64,000 nucleotides of DNA from Euglena gracilis (GCA_039621445.1 CP154955.1:9412241-9476240), one strand, 5' to 3'. Numbered from the stretch's first letter, positions 1 through 49,300 are shown. Numbers and translations are program-made. The notes: a model not told the origin generated them from the sequence alone.

Positions 1-329
1 CCCCCCTTTCACCACCACCTGGAAATTAGTTGGAAGATTCTCGGGGGTTTGGAAGTTGCTGGATGGCTTTAAAAGTCCCGATTAGTCTTTTTCACAGTCG
101 AAACGACCTGCCTTTCTCAAGTGCAATAATGGTCAATAATTAGATTAGGAATCAGCATCAGAAATATGACAGTCAAAGCACCAATATAATTCCTAGGCTG
201 AGGTTTTTCAAAAGAATAAATTGTGGAAACAGATGCGCTTGCACAAAGTCTTGGGAATTGCAGCTTGAAACGATTCCCTCTGTTGCCTTCATTTCGATGA
301 ACGCATCACTCTTGCTGACTTCTGTGCAT

Positions 330-607
330 GCTTGTGCTTACCGACCGGGGGGGAGGGGGGGTGGGTGCTATAGGGTGCCTGCCCCTAGCAGGCACACCCC
401 CCCCCGGGGGGCATAGAGGTCCGGGCCGGACCCAGAAAATTTTCATTTGAAAATGGTCTTTTCCGGGGTTGGAGGGGGGTGCCTGCTAGGGGCAGGCACC
501 CCCCAAAACCCTACCCCCCCCGGGGGGGGGGGGGTCGGATCGGGTGCTATGGGGGGCCTGCCCCTAGCACCCCCCCCCGTGGGGTAGGCACCCGACTAAG
601 CACAAGC
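330..607. repeat. Foldback element with oligo-C/G arms
   Basis: The ends are inverted copies of each other: GCTTGTGCTTA at 330-340 and TAAGCACAAGC at 597-607. Between them are several inverted copies of a CCTGCCCCTAGCAGG-type palindrome set in long C and G runs. No open reading frame of interest is present. This looks like a foldback or MITE-type element. I found no clear target duplication. Confidence 0.6.
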
Positions 608-612
608 CTGCT

Positions 613-3185
613 TCTGTGACGTCAATGAGGGATGTTCCCCCTGCAAATGTACGATGGTTCAAACCACTTTTCCATTCTCCAAAGATACGGACCAATTTTT
701 CTGTCTAAACCATTCTCTTTTCTTTTCTTGTTCTCGCGACACAAATATACTGCGACTTATATTTTGTGATACGATCAATCCAAAGAGACAGGCTTTCCAA
801 TGGGACAGGGCAGATGGGGTGGATTGGTGACAATCTCCCGAGGGTGACACCCTCCAGGGGGTGGGTGGATTGCTCACCTTGGCCGTGGGGGGGGGGAGCA
901 AATGCTGGGAGGGGGATAAACTCCAGAGACAGGGACTCAGGGACTTCATGGTCAGGCTGAGAAAAACAGTGACTGTGGCAGGAACATGTCAGAACAGATT
1001 TTCAACACAAATTCCGGGGAGGAAAGTCGCATGCTTGCCCCCAGGCGGGGAAGTTTGGAAACCCAAACAAGTGTGAAAAAAATCTGTCCTCGAAGTTTTC
1101 CCTTCAAACCCTCAGTGCAAGCGCTGTGGCCGCCATCCGAAATCAAAACGGGCTGTGAAGAGAGAGTTCAAAAAAATCCACGCACTTCATACAGATGCGA
1201 ATTACGTCTGAAAATTCACGATGTGTTTACATTTAAAAAATTACACCCCCAACCCGCTTGAGGTTGTTTGAATGGACAGCAGAGCCAATGGTAAGTCCCA
1301 CACAGGAGAGATTGGAAGCCAAGCCAAACAACAAACCTGGACGACAATTGCAGGGAACTGGGCTGGATGGGACTTGGTGGGATTGCAATGACCTGAAGAA
1401 ACACAGAAACACCGGGGGGGGGGGCCAAAAAAGGTCAAGCACACCAAGAACCATCATCGTTTTGCTCCACCAAGCTCGTATCGGGCAGAGGGTGATCTGG
1501 GGACATGAGATATATGCCCTGGGATAGTGCCACACATCAAACACACATGTTTGAGGCACAAAAGCTACGGCAGCTGGACCAGAATGAAACGTCGCTCAAG
1601 GGAGGGTCAGAGGAACTGTTTCCTTCCTTAACTCAGGCTGCCGAATGTTTGCCCCAAAAATGGATGCAACCCATTGCAAAAAGACGTTTTGCGGCGAATT
1701 CCCGACGTTCCGTTTGGGCTGAGATTTGGATTGGGGATGCGGGCTTTTCGTTTCCTGTGACAAATTTCTAACTTAGGTAGCAGGGTCCAAATACGGGAGG
1801 CTTTTTTTGGGGGTCAAGCCAATTTCTCACTGGGTGTTGCACATTTCTTGGGGAAGAGGGATATCTCGTTTGGGTGAAGATCCGTGATTATCAGGGACCA
1901 CCTCGCCTGGAAACTGTCATCTGACAGCCAGCACTGCATATCCTGACAACTTTCTATGATGACAGGTCGTTGCAAATGCAATTCAACAAAAACAACAAAT
2001 TGCTATTGTGATTGTATTCTGGTGATGATGCAGTGCTACAGGTGGGCACGTACATTCAAGGGGGGTGAAGATTTGAACAAAATGAGCCCTGATACCCTTG
2101 CGTAACAACCTTTGGCGGATGTCACGTACCGCATTCGAGGCTGCCAGTTTCTGAAAAACTGTTCTTTGAAAAACAGTCGGTCACTTCCGACGGCCCAGGC
2201 ATCTGTCACTCTGGTGTGTTTGCAAAAAAAAGCATAAATGTGACCAAATCGGTTTCCTAGCACATTCTTGAGTGGCGAACCTGATGATTTGGCAAGAGTT
2301 TCCAAGAAATCACTAAATTTTTTCACAGAAATCCGTTACAGAATTATTAATGTTGGGATGATCTTACCACTCTATTTGGAAGAAACCAGAGTACATCATG
2401 CTCGCTCACCATGCCATCCATGAAAAAATGAAATCTTGGTTTCTCGTTTCATTTGCTATTTACGTACAGCAAACCAAAACTAAAAAAGTCACAAATCCCA
2501 TTCGTCTGCCTTGCTTTACGTCACATTAGAGTATACGATTTGGACTCTGATGAAGGCTTTAAAATAATATTCAGTCTGAAAACCATTTAGAAAAATGAAG
2601 CATTTGTTGGAAAAGACATGAATTTTGGTTGGAGGGAGCTCTAAAAAATGTTACATTATGTCCTGTCCCACATTTTTCATATAGGGAAACACCCAAATTT
2701 GCCCAAAAAAAGCCAAAATGAAATTAACAACTTAAAAATGCACCCTCATTATTCATAACCCATCTGCATTGCGTTTATCCTCGATGTGTCTCAGTGTCTT
2801 GAATTTTCGATAAATTTCCGAAAACCTCAAAAATGTGCATATCAAAAAAAAGTTCATCAACTCATCTGCACGTCAACACGAAAAGACTAAAAAACAAACA
2901 AATATTTTGTGATCTTTTATCGTTGTTAAAATAAACAGGAACAAAAGAAGTTATTTGTGAACATTTATTATCCTCTTTACTTGACCTTGATTTCATTTCA
3001 CAGAATTTCTGTGAATATTATTGTCTTCTAAAAACAAATCAGCATAATTTATACATCTTCGTTAGAAGACGCCCAACTCTCCCAAAACTTCGAGGCAAAA
3101 GGAACACAAGTAATTCCACAACCGCACTAAACATGCTGTGAGGTGTACAGTGAGGCACAGCACTGAGGGGAAAGCAGAGTCGGGT
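613..3185. other. No gene recognised; sequence downstream of the PC-esterase gene
   Basis: This stretch is ordinary mixed sequence up to about 2340 and then becomes AT-rich to about 3060. Short open frames occur on both strands (for example minus 2036-2326), but none shows a family motif, GC-rich exon composition or usable splice context. I see no RNA gene. The last part probably holds the 3' untranslated region of the minus-strand gene that stops at 3186. Confidence 0.5.
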
Positions 3186-23006
<19,821 letters not shown>

Positions 23007-23333
23007 GCGCCGCGCCGCGGCCGCCCCCCAGCCCCGCCCCGGAGCCGGGGGCAGGCGGTCACGGACGACGCAGCCATCGGGGAGGGGAGGGCGGCAGACC
23101 AGCCATCAGCGTGGCTGCCCCGCATGTGCTGTGTGCGGAGGCAAACAAAAAAATAAATATAATTCAATAATAATAAATCAAAATTAAATAAAAGTAAAAA
23201 TAAACTTAAATAAAAGAAAATGAAATTGAATATTTTAAAAAAATTCGAAATAAAATATACACAATAAAATAAAAAAACAGTAAAAATTATTATTATTATT
23301 ATTGTTATTATTACTATTATTACTATTATTATT

Positions 23334-23381
<48 letters not shown>

Positions 23382-23474
23382 ATAATTATAATTATAATTA
23401 TCATTATCATTATCATTATCATTATCATTATCATTATCATTATCATTATCATTATCATTATCATTATCATTATC

Positions 23475-23512
<38 letters not shown>

Positions 23513-24519
23513 CAAAAGTAATAGAATAAAAATGATAAATAATATAATGAAAAAATGATAAATATAATAAAACAAATGAAGAATATTCATAAATAAAGAA
23601 ATTCAAGTATCCAAATATGCATAAATATATAAATATTAATTGCTGTATATTTAGCAATAATAATGAAAAATAAATAATGATGCCGACATAAATATGTCCC
23701 CCGGGCCAAAATTTTCAGCCTGGACCAACTTAAGGCTTGCAATATAAGCCTAGAAATATGTGTTTTGCGTCAACTGGGGCTTCTCTCTTCCAACGCAAGA
23801 CAACGGGTCAAAATTGCCATTGGTTGTTTCCTTTAAACTGCTGGACAAAACTGGACACAAGCCCAAAAAGTCAATTCAGGTATACACGAGTTTGTCTAGG
23901 AGTGGGATAGGGAGGGTCTAGGGGTGGCTTACGAAATGGTTTGGGTTACGAAGTGGGAAAGAGCATCCATTTTTCAAAAAGGCCCAAAGCCAAAAACAAA
24001 AGTGACTTAGAGATCCTGTTGAGGCTTCGGCCGATTTTTAACTTACTTTTGCCCAAATAACCCCCCCCCCCGAAATAATACCCCCCCCCCCCGGACTCCG
24101 ACTCCAACTGCTGGAAAAATAAACCGGGTGTTTATTATATTGGGGGGTGTAGAGTGGGGAGTTGGATTGATGTAGGAATCAGTTTTTTTTTCCATTTCGC
24201 ATTTGGGGATGGGGAAAGTTCCCCCACCAACCATATGAAACCATTTTTGTGACTTTTGCAACATTTGTGATTTTCGCCTCTTTTTTCATGCCTTTGTGGC
24301 TGTCAAAGGGGGGGGGGGGTATTATTTGGGCAGCCAAAGTCAGTCCTCAGGGGGGGGGGCTATAATTGGAGGGATTACAACCTATTGCGGCCGAGGCTTT
24401 TGGAAAAGATTTGGCAGTGCGGCGGGCATCTGGACCACTTGAGGGAGAGCTGGTAGAGCTTGAAGTTGGCAGGTGTGGGGGGGGGGGGGGTCCGGAGGGG
24501 CCCTGCTCACAGTCTGTTG

Positions 24520-24800
24520 CTGGCTGACCCCCCTCCATTGGGTTCTTTGAAAATGACCCAGGCCGAACTGAGCACAAAAGAAATGGAAACTGCAAGAACG
24601 CCCCACAAATTGCCAAATCTGCAAAAAAAAATAACTCTTGACCTGAAATTTGAGCCAGCCAGCCCATTCCGACCCATTTTTGCCCATCTGTGGCCGATTT
24701 CTTCATCGATAAAGACAAAAAATCCGTTACCGTCCAGCTGCCCTTTGGGCGGCTGGTCGGAAAATGGGACTCATTGATGAGGGGGGGGGGGTTGAGGCTA
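24520..24800. repeat. Interspersed repeat family 3
   Basis: Shares GCTGGCTGACCCCCC, CCCATTTTTGCCCAT and TCCGTTACCGT in the same order with 52862-53130, and the first part with 55905-56190. It has no coding content. Confidence 0.55.
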
Positions 24801-25012
24801 AAAAAGGCTGCAGGTTGGACCCCTGACCCCAAAATTGACCCAAAATGCAACTTTGGCAAAAAAAAAAAACTGGCAAAGTTCCAACAAATGCTCGGCATCG
24901 GGAGGAAATATTTGACCTCTTGGAGGGGTGACGGGTACCCTTAGCGTCGGTCTGGACCCTTTGGCAGGTGGGGGGGGGGGGGTTGGGCCCCCATGCAGGT
25001 TAAGGGCGATAA

Positions 25013-25241
25013 CCCGGCTTTTTTTAAGACCCCGGGGTGTCCCCCCCCCACCCAGCCTGGCGCCAGACGCCCCCCCAGGGGGAACCTCCCGAAAATCGGG
25101 CCATCTAAGGCCATTTCCCCAAAAAAATTTCGGCACTTCGCGCTGAAACCCATCCCCAGGCCTCCGGCCCGGGACATCAGACCCACCCACCCACTCCCCC
25201 TCCCCCTGGGGGGGGGGGTCTTCTGACTTAAAAGCAGCCTG
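25013..25241. mobile_element. Introner-like element, intergenic
   Basis: Ends CCCGGCTTTTTTTAAGACCCC and, from the right, CCAGGCTGCTTTTAAGTCAG match the family seen at 3235 and 56361. Any target duplication is degenerate. Confidence 0.6.
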
Positions 25242-25460
25242 GGGACAACCCCCACCTAAAAAACCAGGCCGCGCTCCTTCTGCCCTTCCACCTCATTCTT
25301 CCACACACGCGCGGCAATGCCTGCGAGGGGAGCGCATGGCAGGGGGAAGGTAACGTCACAGCCATACATACAGTGGACACAGCGAAGGTGGCACGGGTTG
25401 CCCAACATATGTTCCAGCAAGGCGGGAGGAACAGTGCAGCAGAGATAATGGCGAAGGCCG

Positions 25461-25561
25461 CTTGGGCGGCGTAACTCACGCTTCAGGGGCTTTTCTTTGT
25501 CCGTGTGCACAAGCACGCACACCAACCAAAAAAAGCGTAAGTGCTAGTTACGCCGCCTGGG
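25461..25561. mobile_element. Small inverted-end element with ends like the 11-kb transposon
   Basis: A 101-bp segment starting CTTGGGCGGCGTAACT and ending AGTTACGCCGCCTGGG, inverted. Its right arm, reverse complemented, aligns without gaps to the transposon TIR at 19 of 26 positions (shared AGGCGGC and GCACTTA). It has no open frame. A non-autonomous relative is plausible, but I see no matching target duplication. Confidence 0.5.
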
Positions 25562-26221
25562 TCGCATCAGACTGAGAAATGGATTGAGGTGCGGCAGTAG
25601 TTGTTAATGGGCATGGTAGTTTCCCTGTTTTAACACACATTTTCAACGGAAAAAGAAAAAAATACAATGCAACAATACTGAAGACAGACAAGGAGAAGGC
25701 ACAAAAAAAAAGTGAACATACACACACATACATATTTGAATAACTGTGTATGAACTTTGTATGAACTGTGTATGAACATATGCAACTGTATACAAATCCC
25801 AATTTTCAAAAACCAGCCAGCAGACCCCAAATAGGTTGTTCTATTTGGTTCAAATCAGACTTTTCTGTGTGATATTAAGGGTCCCATGTTAATGATGGTA
25901 AGTCCGATTTGTGATGTTCAAAAATGAAAATTTCCCCACTTTTGTCTGTTTGGGGGGGGGGTTGATTTGTGGAGGTCAACCTCAAGTGCCAGAAAAATGG
26001 GGGATTGTGGCAGTTGGGGGAACCCGACATCAAAAGCGCCGGAATAAGTGATAAATGAAATATAAAATAAATACTATGTAATACAATACAATTCAATACA
26101 ATACATACATAATACATTAATGTAAGAACATGTTATATGATAAATATTATTATAATATTATATGATAAATACTGCCAACAAAAACACGGGACGGGCAGCC
26201 CTGGGGAGAGCGGCGGGGGGG

Positions 26222-42026
<15,805 letters not shown>

Positions 42027-42899
42027 CGTGCCTGCCGAGGAGGTGATCGACCTCCCGTCAATCTTCTTTGTATCACACCTTTTGCCGGAAGAGGTCAGGT
42101 CTGGGCTGTGCTGACCCAGACAATCGAGAAAGGTCATTTCAGACAGCGGTAGGGTGTGCTTTGGCACTGTCGAATCATCCTGTCCGGCGGGAGAGAGCAC
42201 CTGGCACCCCCACTTTTTCTAAAGCCCACCTACCCACAAAGAAATTGACCCACCCACCCTCACCCACCCAAATCAACCAAAAACCCTTGGCAAGGAAAAG
42301 ATGCTAAAAACAGAAGTGAAAATTCCACACCACACTCTAAAAGACAGGCAGAAATGCGTTCACATCCACGCACGTGCGTTCGCGCGCACGCACGCACACA
42401 TCACACACTTACACACATACCAAATGGCCTTTCAAGCCAATCAATCACATCAACCCGGCGCCAACAGAGTGGGAGCAGACATATAGGACCTGTGGTGTGC
42501 CGGTGACAGCAGATGTCCTTGGGGCAATGGTATGGTCCAGACAGGGGGACATCCGGAGATATTTTGATTGGGGGAGTGGCAAGCGACTTTGCGAGCTGCT
42601 GCTTGCGTCCCGCTTCCTTTGTGGATGGGCGAAGGCAATGCATCTTCCTGGTTTGTCTCTGCCCCAATGATGGATAATTCCGACTTGACCTGTGCAGGAT
42701 TGACTAGCGCCCGTTTTAACTCAAAAATAGAAGCTGGAGGTGTGGGTTCCTGGCACGCTCCTGTGTCCTGGGTCACTATCATCTGCGACGCATCTGATAA
42801 CATGATGGTGCCAAAACAAGGGGGTGAGCCAGAGAGAGAGAGAGAGAGAGAGAGATATATATATGTATATGTATATATATATATATGTATATATATATG

Positions 42900-42936
<37 letters not shown>

Positions 42937-42971
42937 ATGTATGTCTGTATGTATATGTATATATATATATA

Positions 42972-43012
<41 letters not shown>

Positions 43013-43388
43013 ATGTAAATATGTATATATGTATATGTATATATGTATATATACCTGGTCCAAACTTCCAAATAAAAAAATCGCGAATGAGGAACGTCTC
43101 CTGTGAACCTCTCGACTCCTCCCGTGGACCACTGGTGGGAGGCACGTGCACAACGAAGCAGCGGCCCTGCCAACATGGCAGTGGGCCTCGTGCTCCGTGA
43201 GTTAGCCTGCGAGTTCTGGCGGTGTCACGATTGCGTCCGTTCTTCAACTCCCCACCCCCGCCGGATCGGGTGACGAGGGGTGTGGACATACGGGTCGAAC
43301 AGTGGGACATGGGTCACACAGCCGCCGTGTGGGTCACACGGCGGGGCGTGTGGGTCACACGGTGGGAGGGGCGGTAGGCCAGCCAGGG
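42027..43388. other. Intergenic region between CFAP119 and the GH81 gene
   Basis: No gene recognised. It contains a GA/TA/TATG microsatellite at about 42833-43062 and short CA repeats. The CFAP119 promoter should lie just above 42026. A weak open segment at 43100-43220 on the minus strand lacks family signals. Confidence 0.5.
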
Positions 43389-46300
43389 TCAGCCCACGTC
43401 GGCGTAGCCCTGGGGGCGGCCCCACCAGCCGGCGCAGTGCGCGGCGGCGAGGGCGGGCACGGGTTCGAGGAGCGCGCGGGTGGCGGCAGCGGGGCGGGCC
43501 AGGTACCGGTCGTACGTGTCGGGTTGGTGCTTCCGCAGCGCGAGGATGGCTGCGAGGGCCATCACGGCACAAGCCGCGGCTCCGTCGCGCAGGAGAGTCC
43601 TACCCAGTCCCCAATAACCCCCCCCCCCCCGATAAGCCCCCCCCCCCCGATGAGCCCGCCCCCGATAGGGCCGCAGAGCCAGTGATTTGAGACAGATGAA
43701 TGCGCTCCCGGATGCTGCACCAACCCCAGCCCCAACCAGCAACCGCCGGAGCGGCAGGTTGGCCCCGGGGAAGGCGACCCCCGCCAGGACGTGGGCAATG
43801 TGGCGCTGCTTCCGCCGGAGGGTCGGCCCCCGTCAGGGCGGCGCGGGACACGACAGGGAGGGCGACTCCCCCCGCCAACCCCCGTTAACAGAACAGCGCA
43901 CGTTCCTCGGGGCATGCTGTTTGGAGCACCCAGGGGGGGGGGGGCTCCAACCAACCCACCCACCCTGGGGGGCCAGATTTGGGTCCTAGAACTTTTTTAG
44001 GAAACTGGGCCAAAAAAAGAACCCCTATGCCTAACCCCCCGCCACTACCGGGGGTGTCAGGCCTCCCCCTAACTAAAGTGGAGCATGTGCCTGGCGGGCC
44101 TTGGAGGCCAGCGCAGTAAACAAGGTAAGCCCTGCCAGGCTCCGACCACCTCCACGTACACATACAAAAAAAAGGCCACAGGTGAAAAACCGCGCCAGGC
44201 ACAAGAAGGGATAAAAGGCACCAAAAAAAGCCGCAGTGCGCACGGGGGGGGGGGGGGGCGAGCCAGGACCCCCCCCCAGGTGCCCCAGGGTCTCGAACAG
44301 CCCTGGCCCCGGCAGGTCCTCGAAGTAGTCGTCCGCCGGCGGCTCTTCGTCGTTCCCCACCGAGGCGCACCAGAAGAGGGTGTTGGTCTGCGCGCGAAGG
44401 GAAACCCACATGGCCGGTCGAAACAACTGTGCCCGGGTCAGCCCTTCGAAACCGTGCTCGCAGCCCACCCGCTCAGATGAGGGGGCAGGCGCCTTGGGAA
44501 GGGGAGGGTCCGCCCAAGCCCACCCAGCCCAGCATGGGAGCCACCCCCCAGGGGGACATCCAGGGGAAGGTCAGTGGGCATTTGGGCCGGGCCAAAAACC
44601 AGCCCACCTACTGTTTTGGAAAACCCACCCCCCCCCCTTAGTTGCACTAAGGCTTCTTGTCTGTTTATGGCCAGCGCTAACTAACTAACTAACTACCGGG
44701 GGGGGGGGGGGGAATTGAAGCTAGATAAAATTAGACCCGACAAAATTGGAAGCCGAAAAAATTGGTGCCAAACCTGAAAACGGCCCGGAAAAAATTGGCA
44801 GGTTTTGTTTGCAAGATGACTGGAAAAGGGGTGATTTTCAAAATTTTGAGGCAGGATTTTTAAAAAAGGCCCGGAAAAATTTGGCAGGATTTCTGTACGC
44901 CAATTTTTTCCCAATCAATTTTTTCGGCATCCAATTTTTCCCCCCCCGGTAACTTCGCTTCTGGCCCTGTTTGTGTGGTGAGTGGCCAGGGACCACAACC
45001 CTCACCCCCCCCCCGGGGTCCACCCACCCAAGCCCCAAAGCCACCCAAAATTGCCCAAAACCTCTGACCATCCCGGCCTTCCCCCTCCCCCCCCCCCAGT
45101 GGGGCTGACCCAAAGCGCACCCCGCCATCCGCCGGGGCGAGGGGGTCCCGTGACCCAAACCCACACACCCACTCCCAAAAATCCACGACCCATCTCAAGG
45201 GGTTGAGGTCGCGCAGAGGTTAAGTAAACATGTGGTCACAAAACATGCCCACTGGAAACAAACCTCAACCCCCGATTTTCCCATCATTTTTCGGCCTTTT
45301 ATCGTTTCTGATAAACTTCTGGTATTTTGCGTCGGAGATATGTCGGATGGCGCCGGCGAAAAGTGTAAGCCCCAAAATCGGTGCCTGCAGAAAACAGGAG
45401 AGGTCACAGCCATGCCTCATGGCATCCTCGGGATTCCCATTGAGCCCGGCCCAGGGTTTTCTTTAAGATCAGGAGGGAGGGGAATCCCCACCCACCCACC
45501 CACCCACCCACCCAGGGAGTTTCCCCGAGCGGGGCCACTGTTTGGGTGTCAATTTTGGGGTCGAAAAATATGTCGCTTCGCACCAAAAAAAAGGACACCA
45601 AAAAAAAAGGCAAAACCCACAGCGGGGTACCCACAACACCCTTGGGGTACCCCCAAGGGGGGGAGAGGTGTCTGGCAGACCCATCCCCTCCCCCCCCCAG
45701 GGGGGTTCAACCTTAAATTCATCCCTGGCCCGTCCAGCAGCCGAGAACCCCACTGGCCACTGGGGTTGAAACTCATTACAATAACATCTGTGTCCAATCA
45801 GAACTGAGATTGGAGACAGACTCTCTTCCTCTGGTCACATGGACACAGTCATTGTAAGTTCACAGGTGAAGTCCGCTAGAGCAGACGGTTCAAGGCGCGC
45901 AGTACACCTCTCAAAGCATCACAAACACAGGCAACACCCTCGTGAGCACATACTGCCCCTATGCACGCACACACAAGGATGCTCACAATTGTGCTCACCC
46001 ACCCACCCACCCACCCACCCACATACCCACACGCACACACACGCGCGCGCACGCACGCACACACACAAATGCACACTGCACATGAACGCGCCCGCGCCCG
46101 CGCCTGCACACACGCACAAACACAGACCTTGCTGTTGCCATTGCCCCCACCGTTGCCGAAGTCGAATGCATTCTGGGGCCCCTTGTCCGGCAGGGTCAAC
46201 ACTTTCTCCCATGCATCGAGGTTGGAGGCCAGCAGAGAGTTAGTCATCCCTTGGGCCCAGGAGGGGGAAAATTGGAAAATACCCAAAACTCGAACCTCCT

Positions 46301-49300
46301 GTGTCGTGAAGCGAGAGGAAGGAGAAATTGGAAAATAGGTAACAGGGGTTCCTCCCTCTCAAACATTTGACAATGAGGGGTTGGTCATCGTGATTGATCA
46401 CCAACCTGAGGGGATCACTTTCTGCTTTCAAGAACCCAGTCGGTCACCCAATGGCCGGGTATTAAGTGGGGGGGGGGGACGGGGGAGGGGGGTGGTCCTG
46501 GACCCCCTCCCTCCCCTCCCGGGAGGGGGGGTCCCGGACCCCCCTGGGTAAAACAACCGCTATGAAGTGCCTGAAAAAATTTGAGGGGTTTCAAAAAGTA
46601 CCCAAAATTGCATTTTCAGGCGGTTTTTTCTTCAAATTGACGAAAACAAATGATAAAAACATAAGTTTGCTGGTGCAAAGCGCCGGGAAAGAAAAATTCT
46701 GGTTCAATGGGAGGGTCCCGGACCCCCCTCGGTCCTGACGGGGGGGGGGGGGTCGGACGCCCCTCCCCTCCCCCTGTACAAAAACAACGCTCACTTAATA
46801 CCCTGCCTAGGGGGGGGGGGGGTGTTGCAGACATACACCAAGCAACGGTATGATCAGTATGCAAAATGAACTTAATGCCCAGCACCCAAGTGCGGTGAAA
46901 GATGTCCACCGATGGGGTTGACTACCCCACCCGGCCTTCCCGTGCAGCCCTGGAGGAGGCTGATCCCCCACCCACCATGACACACTGCGCAATGAAAAAG
47001 GCAGCAAAGGAAAACTTTGACCAAAAAAGTAGCACCACTGGAAGGGGGAGGTTGAACCCCCACCACCCAGTTTTCCGGAAATATGATACCGTTCAGCCCT
47101 TGCCCTCCGTGCAGCACACTTTCACAATACGAACAACAGTGGCACAATCCCTGGCTGGCGGCTGAACTCCAGCTGTCCTTGTCCAGGAAGGCATGGGACG
47201 CGTAGTTGAACGTGATGAAGCCGCTGCCATGGCAGAACTGGTCCCCCGCAGGGGTCGAAGTGGGGCCGGTTTTGGACCGTGAGGTGTCTTCCTTTTTGGG
47301 GGGGGGGTTGTGCGTACGGCACTGTATGGCAAACAAGGCTGCGCCGCTCCGGAGCGACGGCCAAAAAAACAAAGGAAAAACAATGAAACCAAATATCCCT
47401 TGATCGAAAGGGTGGACTTGAAATGGGTCAGAATGCTTCAAACACACATAGAATTTGGTTGAATCCATAAAACATATAGAAAATCACCAAGTGGTAGATT
47501 TTCATCAATTTTCTTGCTGAAACAGAATGATTATTATTACCTCCTAAATGTTACCCGTCACAATTTCGCGATGAAATATGGAGGAGTGATTGTTTACAAA
47601 GTGTGCAGTATTTAGTGCGTTCCAAATGCAATAGGTTTACAATTTTGGCAGTCTTTAACAAACTACTGGACCCCTTCTGTCCACTCCAGGGACAGAGTTT
47701 AGGAAGTGGGTACGTTGAAAATTCATTGTCAGGGTTAGGGTTAGGGTTCCAGAATAGGGTGAGGGTTAGGATTAAGGGCGTTAGACCTCAAACCTCGACC
47801 TAAAAATAGGCAATATTTTGGCCGGATTTGGGCCCGATTTCGGCCTAACTTTTTAACATTGGCCTCACCCCCAAACACCCCACCACCAAAAAAATATATT
47901 CCACCATCAAAAATTTCCATACCACCATCAAAAAAATATCACTCTACCACCAAAAATTTCTATTCCACCATCAAAATTATCCATCCCACCACCAAAAAAT
48001 ACCACCCCCCGGACCCCCCGAACACCCCACCACCAAAAAAATATATTCCACCATCAAAAATTTCCATACCACCCCCTAACCCTTTCAAACGGCAAGCAGA
48101 ACGTTAACCATATTCCTAAAAATAACAAAATACAAAATACACCCAGAAATGCCATCGGGCCCCTCATCAGGCAGCATTCAAGGAAATTGAGCCCACCCCC
48201 ACGTTTAACAAGCCCCCCCAGGGGGCCAGTAGTTAACGGCTGCCAAAAAAAATATTGCTTGTCCCTGGAAGAAGCACCCCTCCTCCTGGTTTTGGTCCAT
48301 AGAATCACGTAGTGCCCCCCCCCTTGAAGCACTTCTCACCAAACCCACCTTTTTCGAAAACCCACTCAAACACACAACCCCCAGGGGGTCAACCACCCAC
48401 CCACCCACCCACCCACGCCAGGGGGTGGGGTCAAACAGGTTTCAAATGAATCCATATTTGGGTCCAACATCTCGGAAGGGGGATACCCACCCCACTTGTG
48501 GGCTTCTTCTTCCCTCGCCCCCCTGGTCCCCCGCACAGGACTGATCGAATGCCTTCAGAGAGACGGCCAGCCAGTCGGGGGAGAGGAGGTACTTGGTGGC
48601 CCCCGTCAGCGGCAGCACCTGGGGGGGGGGGGGGGGCAGGGCTGTACGAGAAGTGTGGGGGGGGGGGAGGGGGTTGGACCCCCACCCAAGAGGTGTCGAC
48701 CCCCCACCCACCACCCTGGCTTTTTGGCCGATTCCAGTTCTGCCCTAGGAAGGGGACAGGGGGGGACTCATAGTGGTCATCCACACACGAAATAGCCGAG
48801 GTGTCCTTCGCATGCCTTTTGTGTTCCGTTTTCTTCTGGGTTTGCCGACCTTGCTGGGGAACTACCGTGTGTACACAGTAATTAGTAATTGCAGCTAGGT
48901 CATCATAATTTGCAAATGACAATAACTTTGGACAACGATGAACATGACAAAAACATGCCCAAGGCTTCTGTGACCAATTGCAAATACCATCCCTGTAGGG
49001 AGCCCCATGTAACTGAGAAACATCACAACACACAAATAATTTGGGGGAAACTGGTAGATAATTGGGCTTGCATCTGCAGATATAGCTTTGCTGGAATATC
49101 TATCGTTTTGAAAGAAACTCTCCATTCAGGCAACCTGGAGAAGGGACCACAACAGTTGCATCCTGGTGCTACGTTCCTCCTTGCAAAGAATTCCTAAACC
49201 CTGAAACCCACCAAGTGCAAGTCACAAACCTGGCACTTGGGCAGCGGATCTCGCTCTTAAAAAAAAAAGACTCTTAATATGCTCTGATTTGGGACATCTG

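Larger units (their letters stand above)
23007..26221. other. Intergenic region between the PC-esterase start and the CFAP119 end
   Basis: No gene found. It holds a TTA/TTG/ATTATC microsatellite (23284-23515), oligo-C runs near 24060-24090 and 24310, a family-3 interspersed repeat (about 24520-24800), an introner-like element (25013-25241), a small inverted-end element (25461-25561) and AT-rich sequence to 26200. The PC-esterase promoter should lie just above 23006; the GC-rich 80 bp there is the likely leader. Confidence 0.55.

Noticed and set aside
2036-2326. Minus-strand open frame of 96 codons
   Set aside because: No family motif, AT-rich surroundings and no splice context; likely chance.
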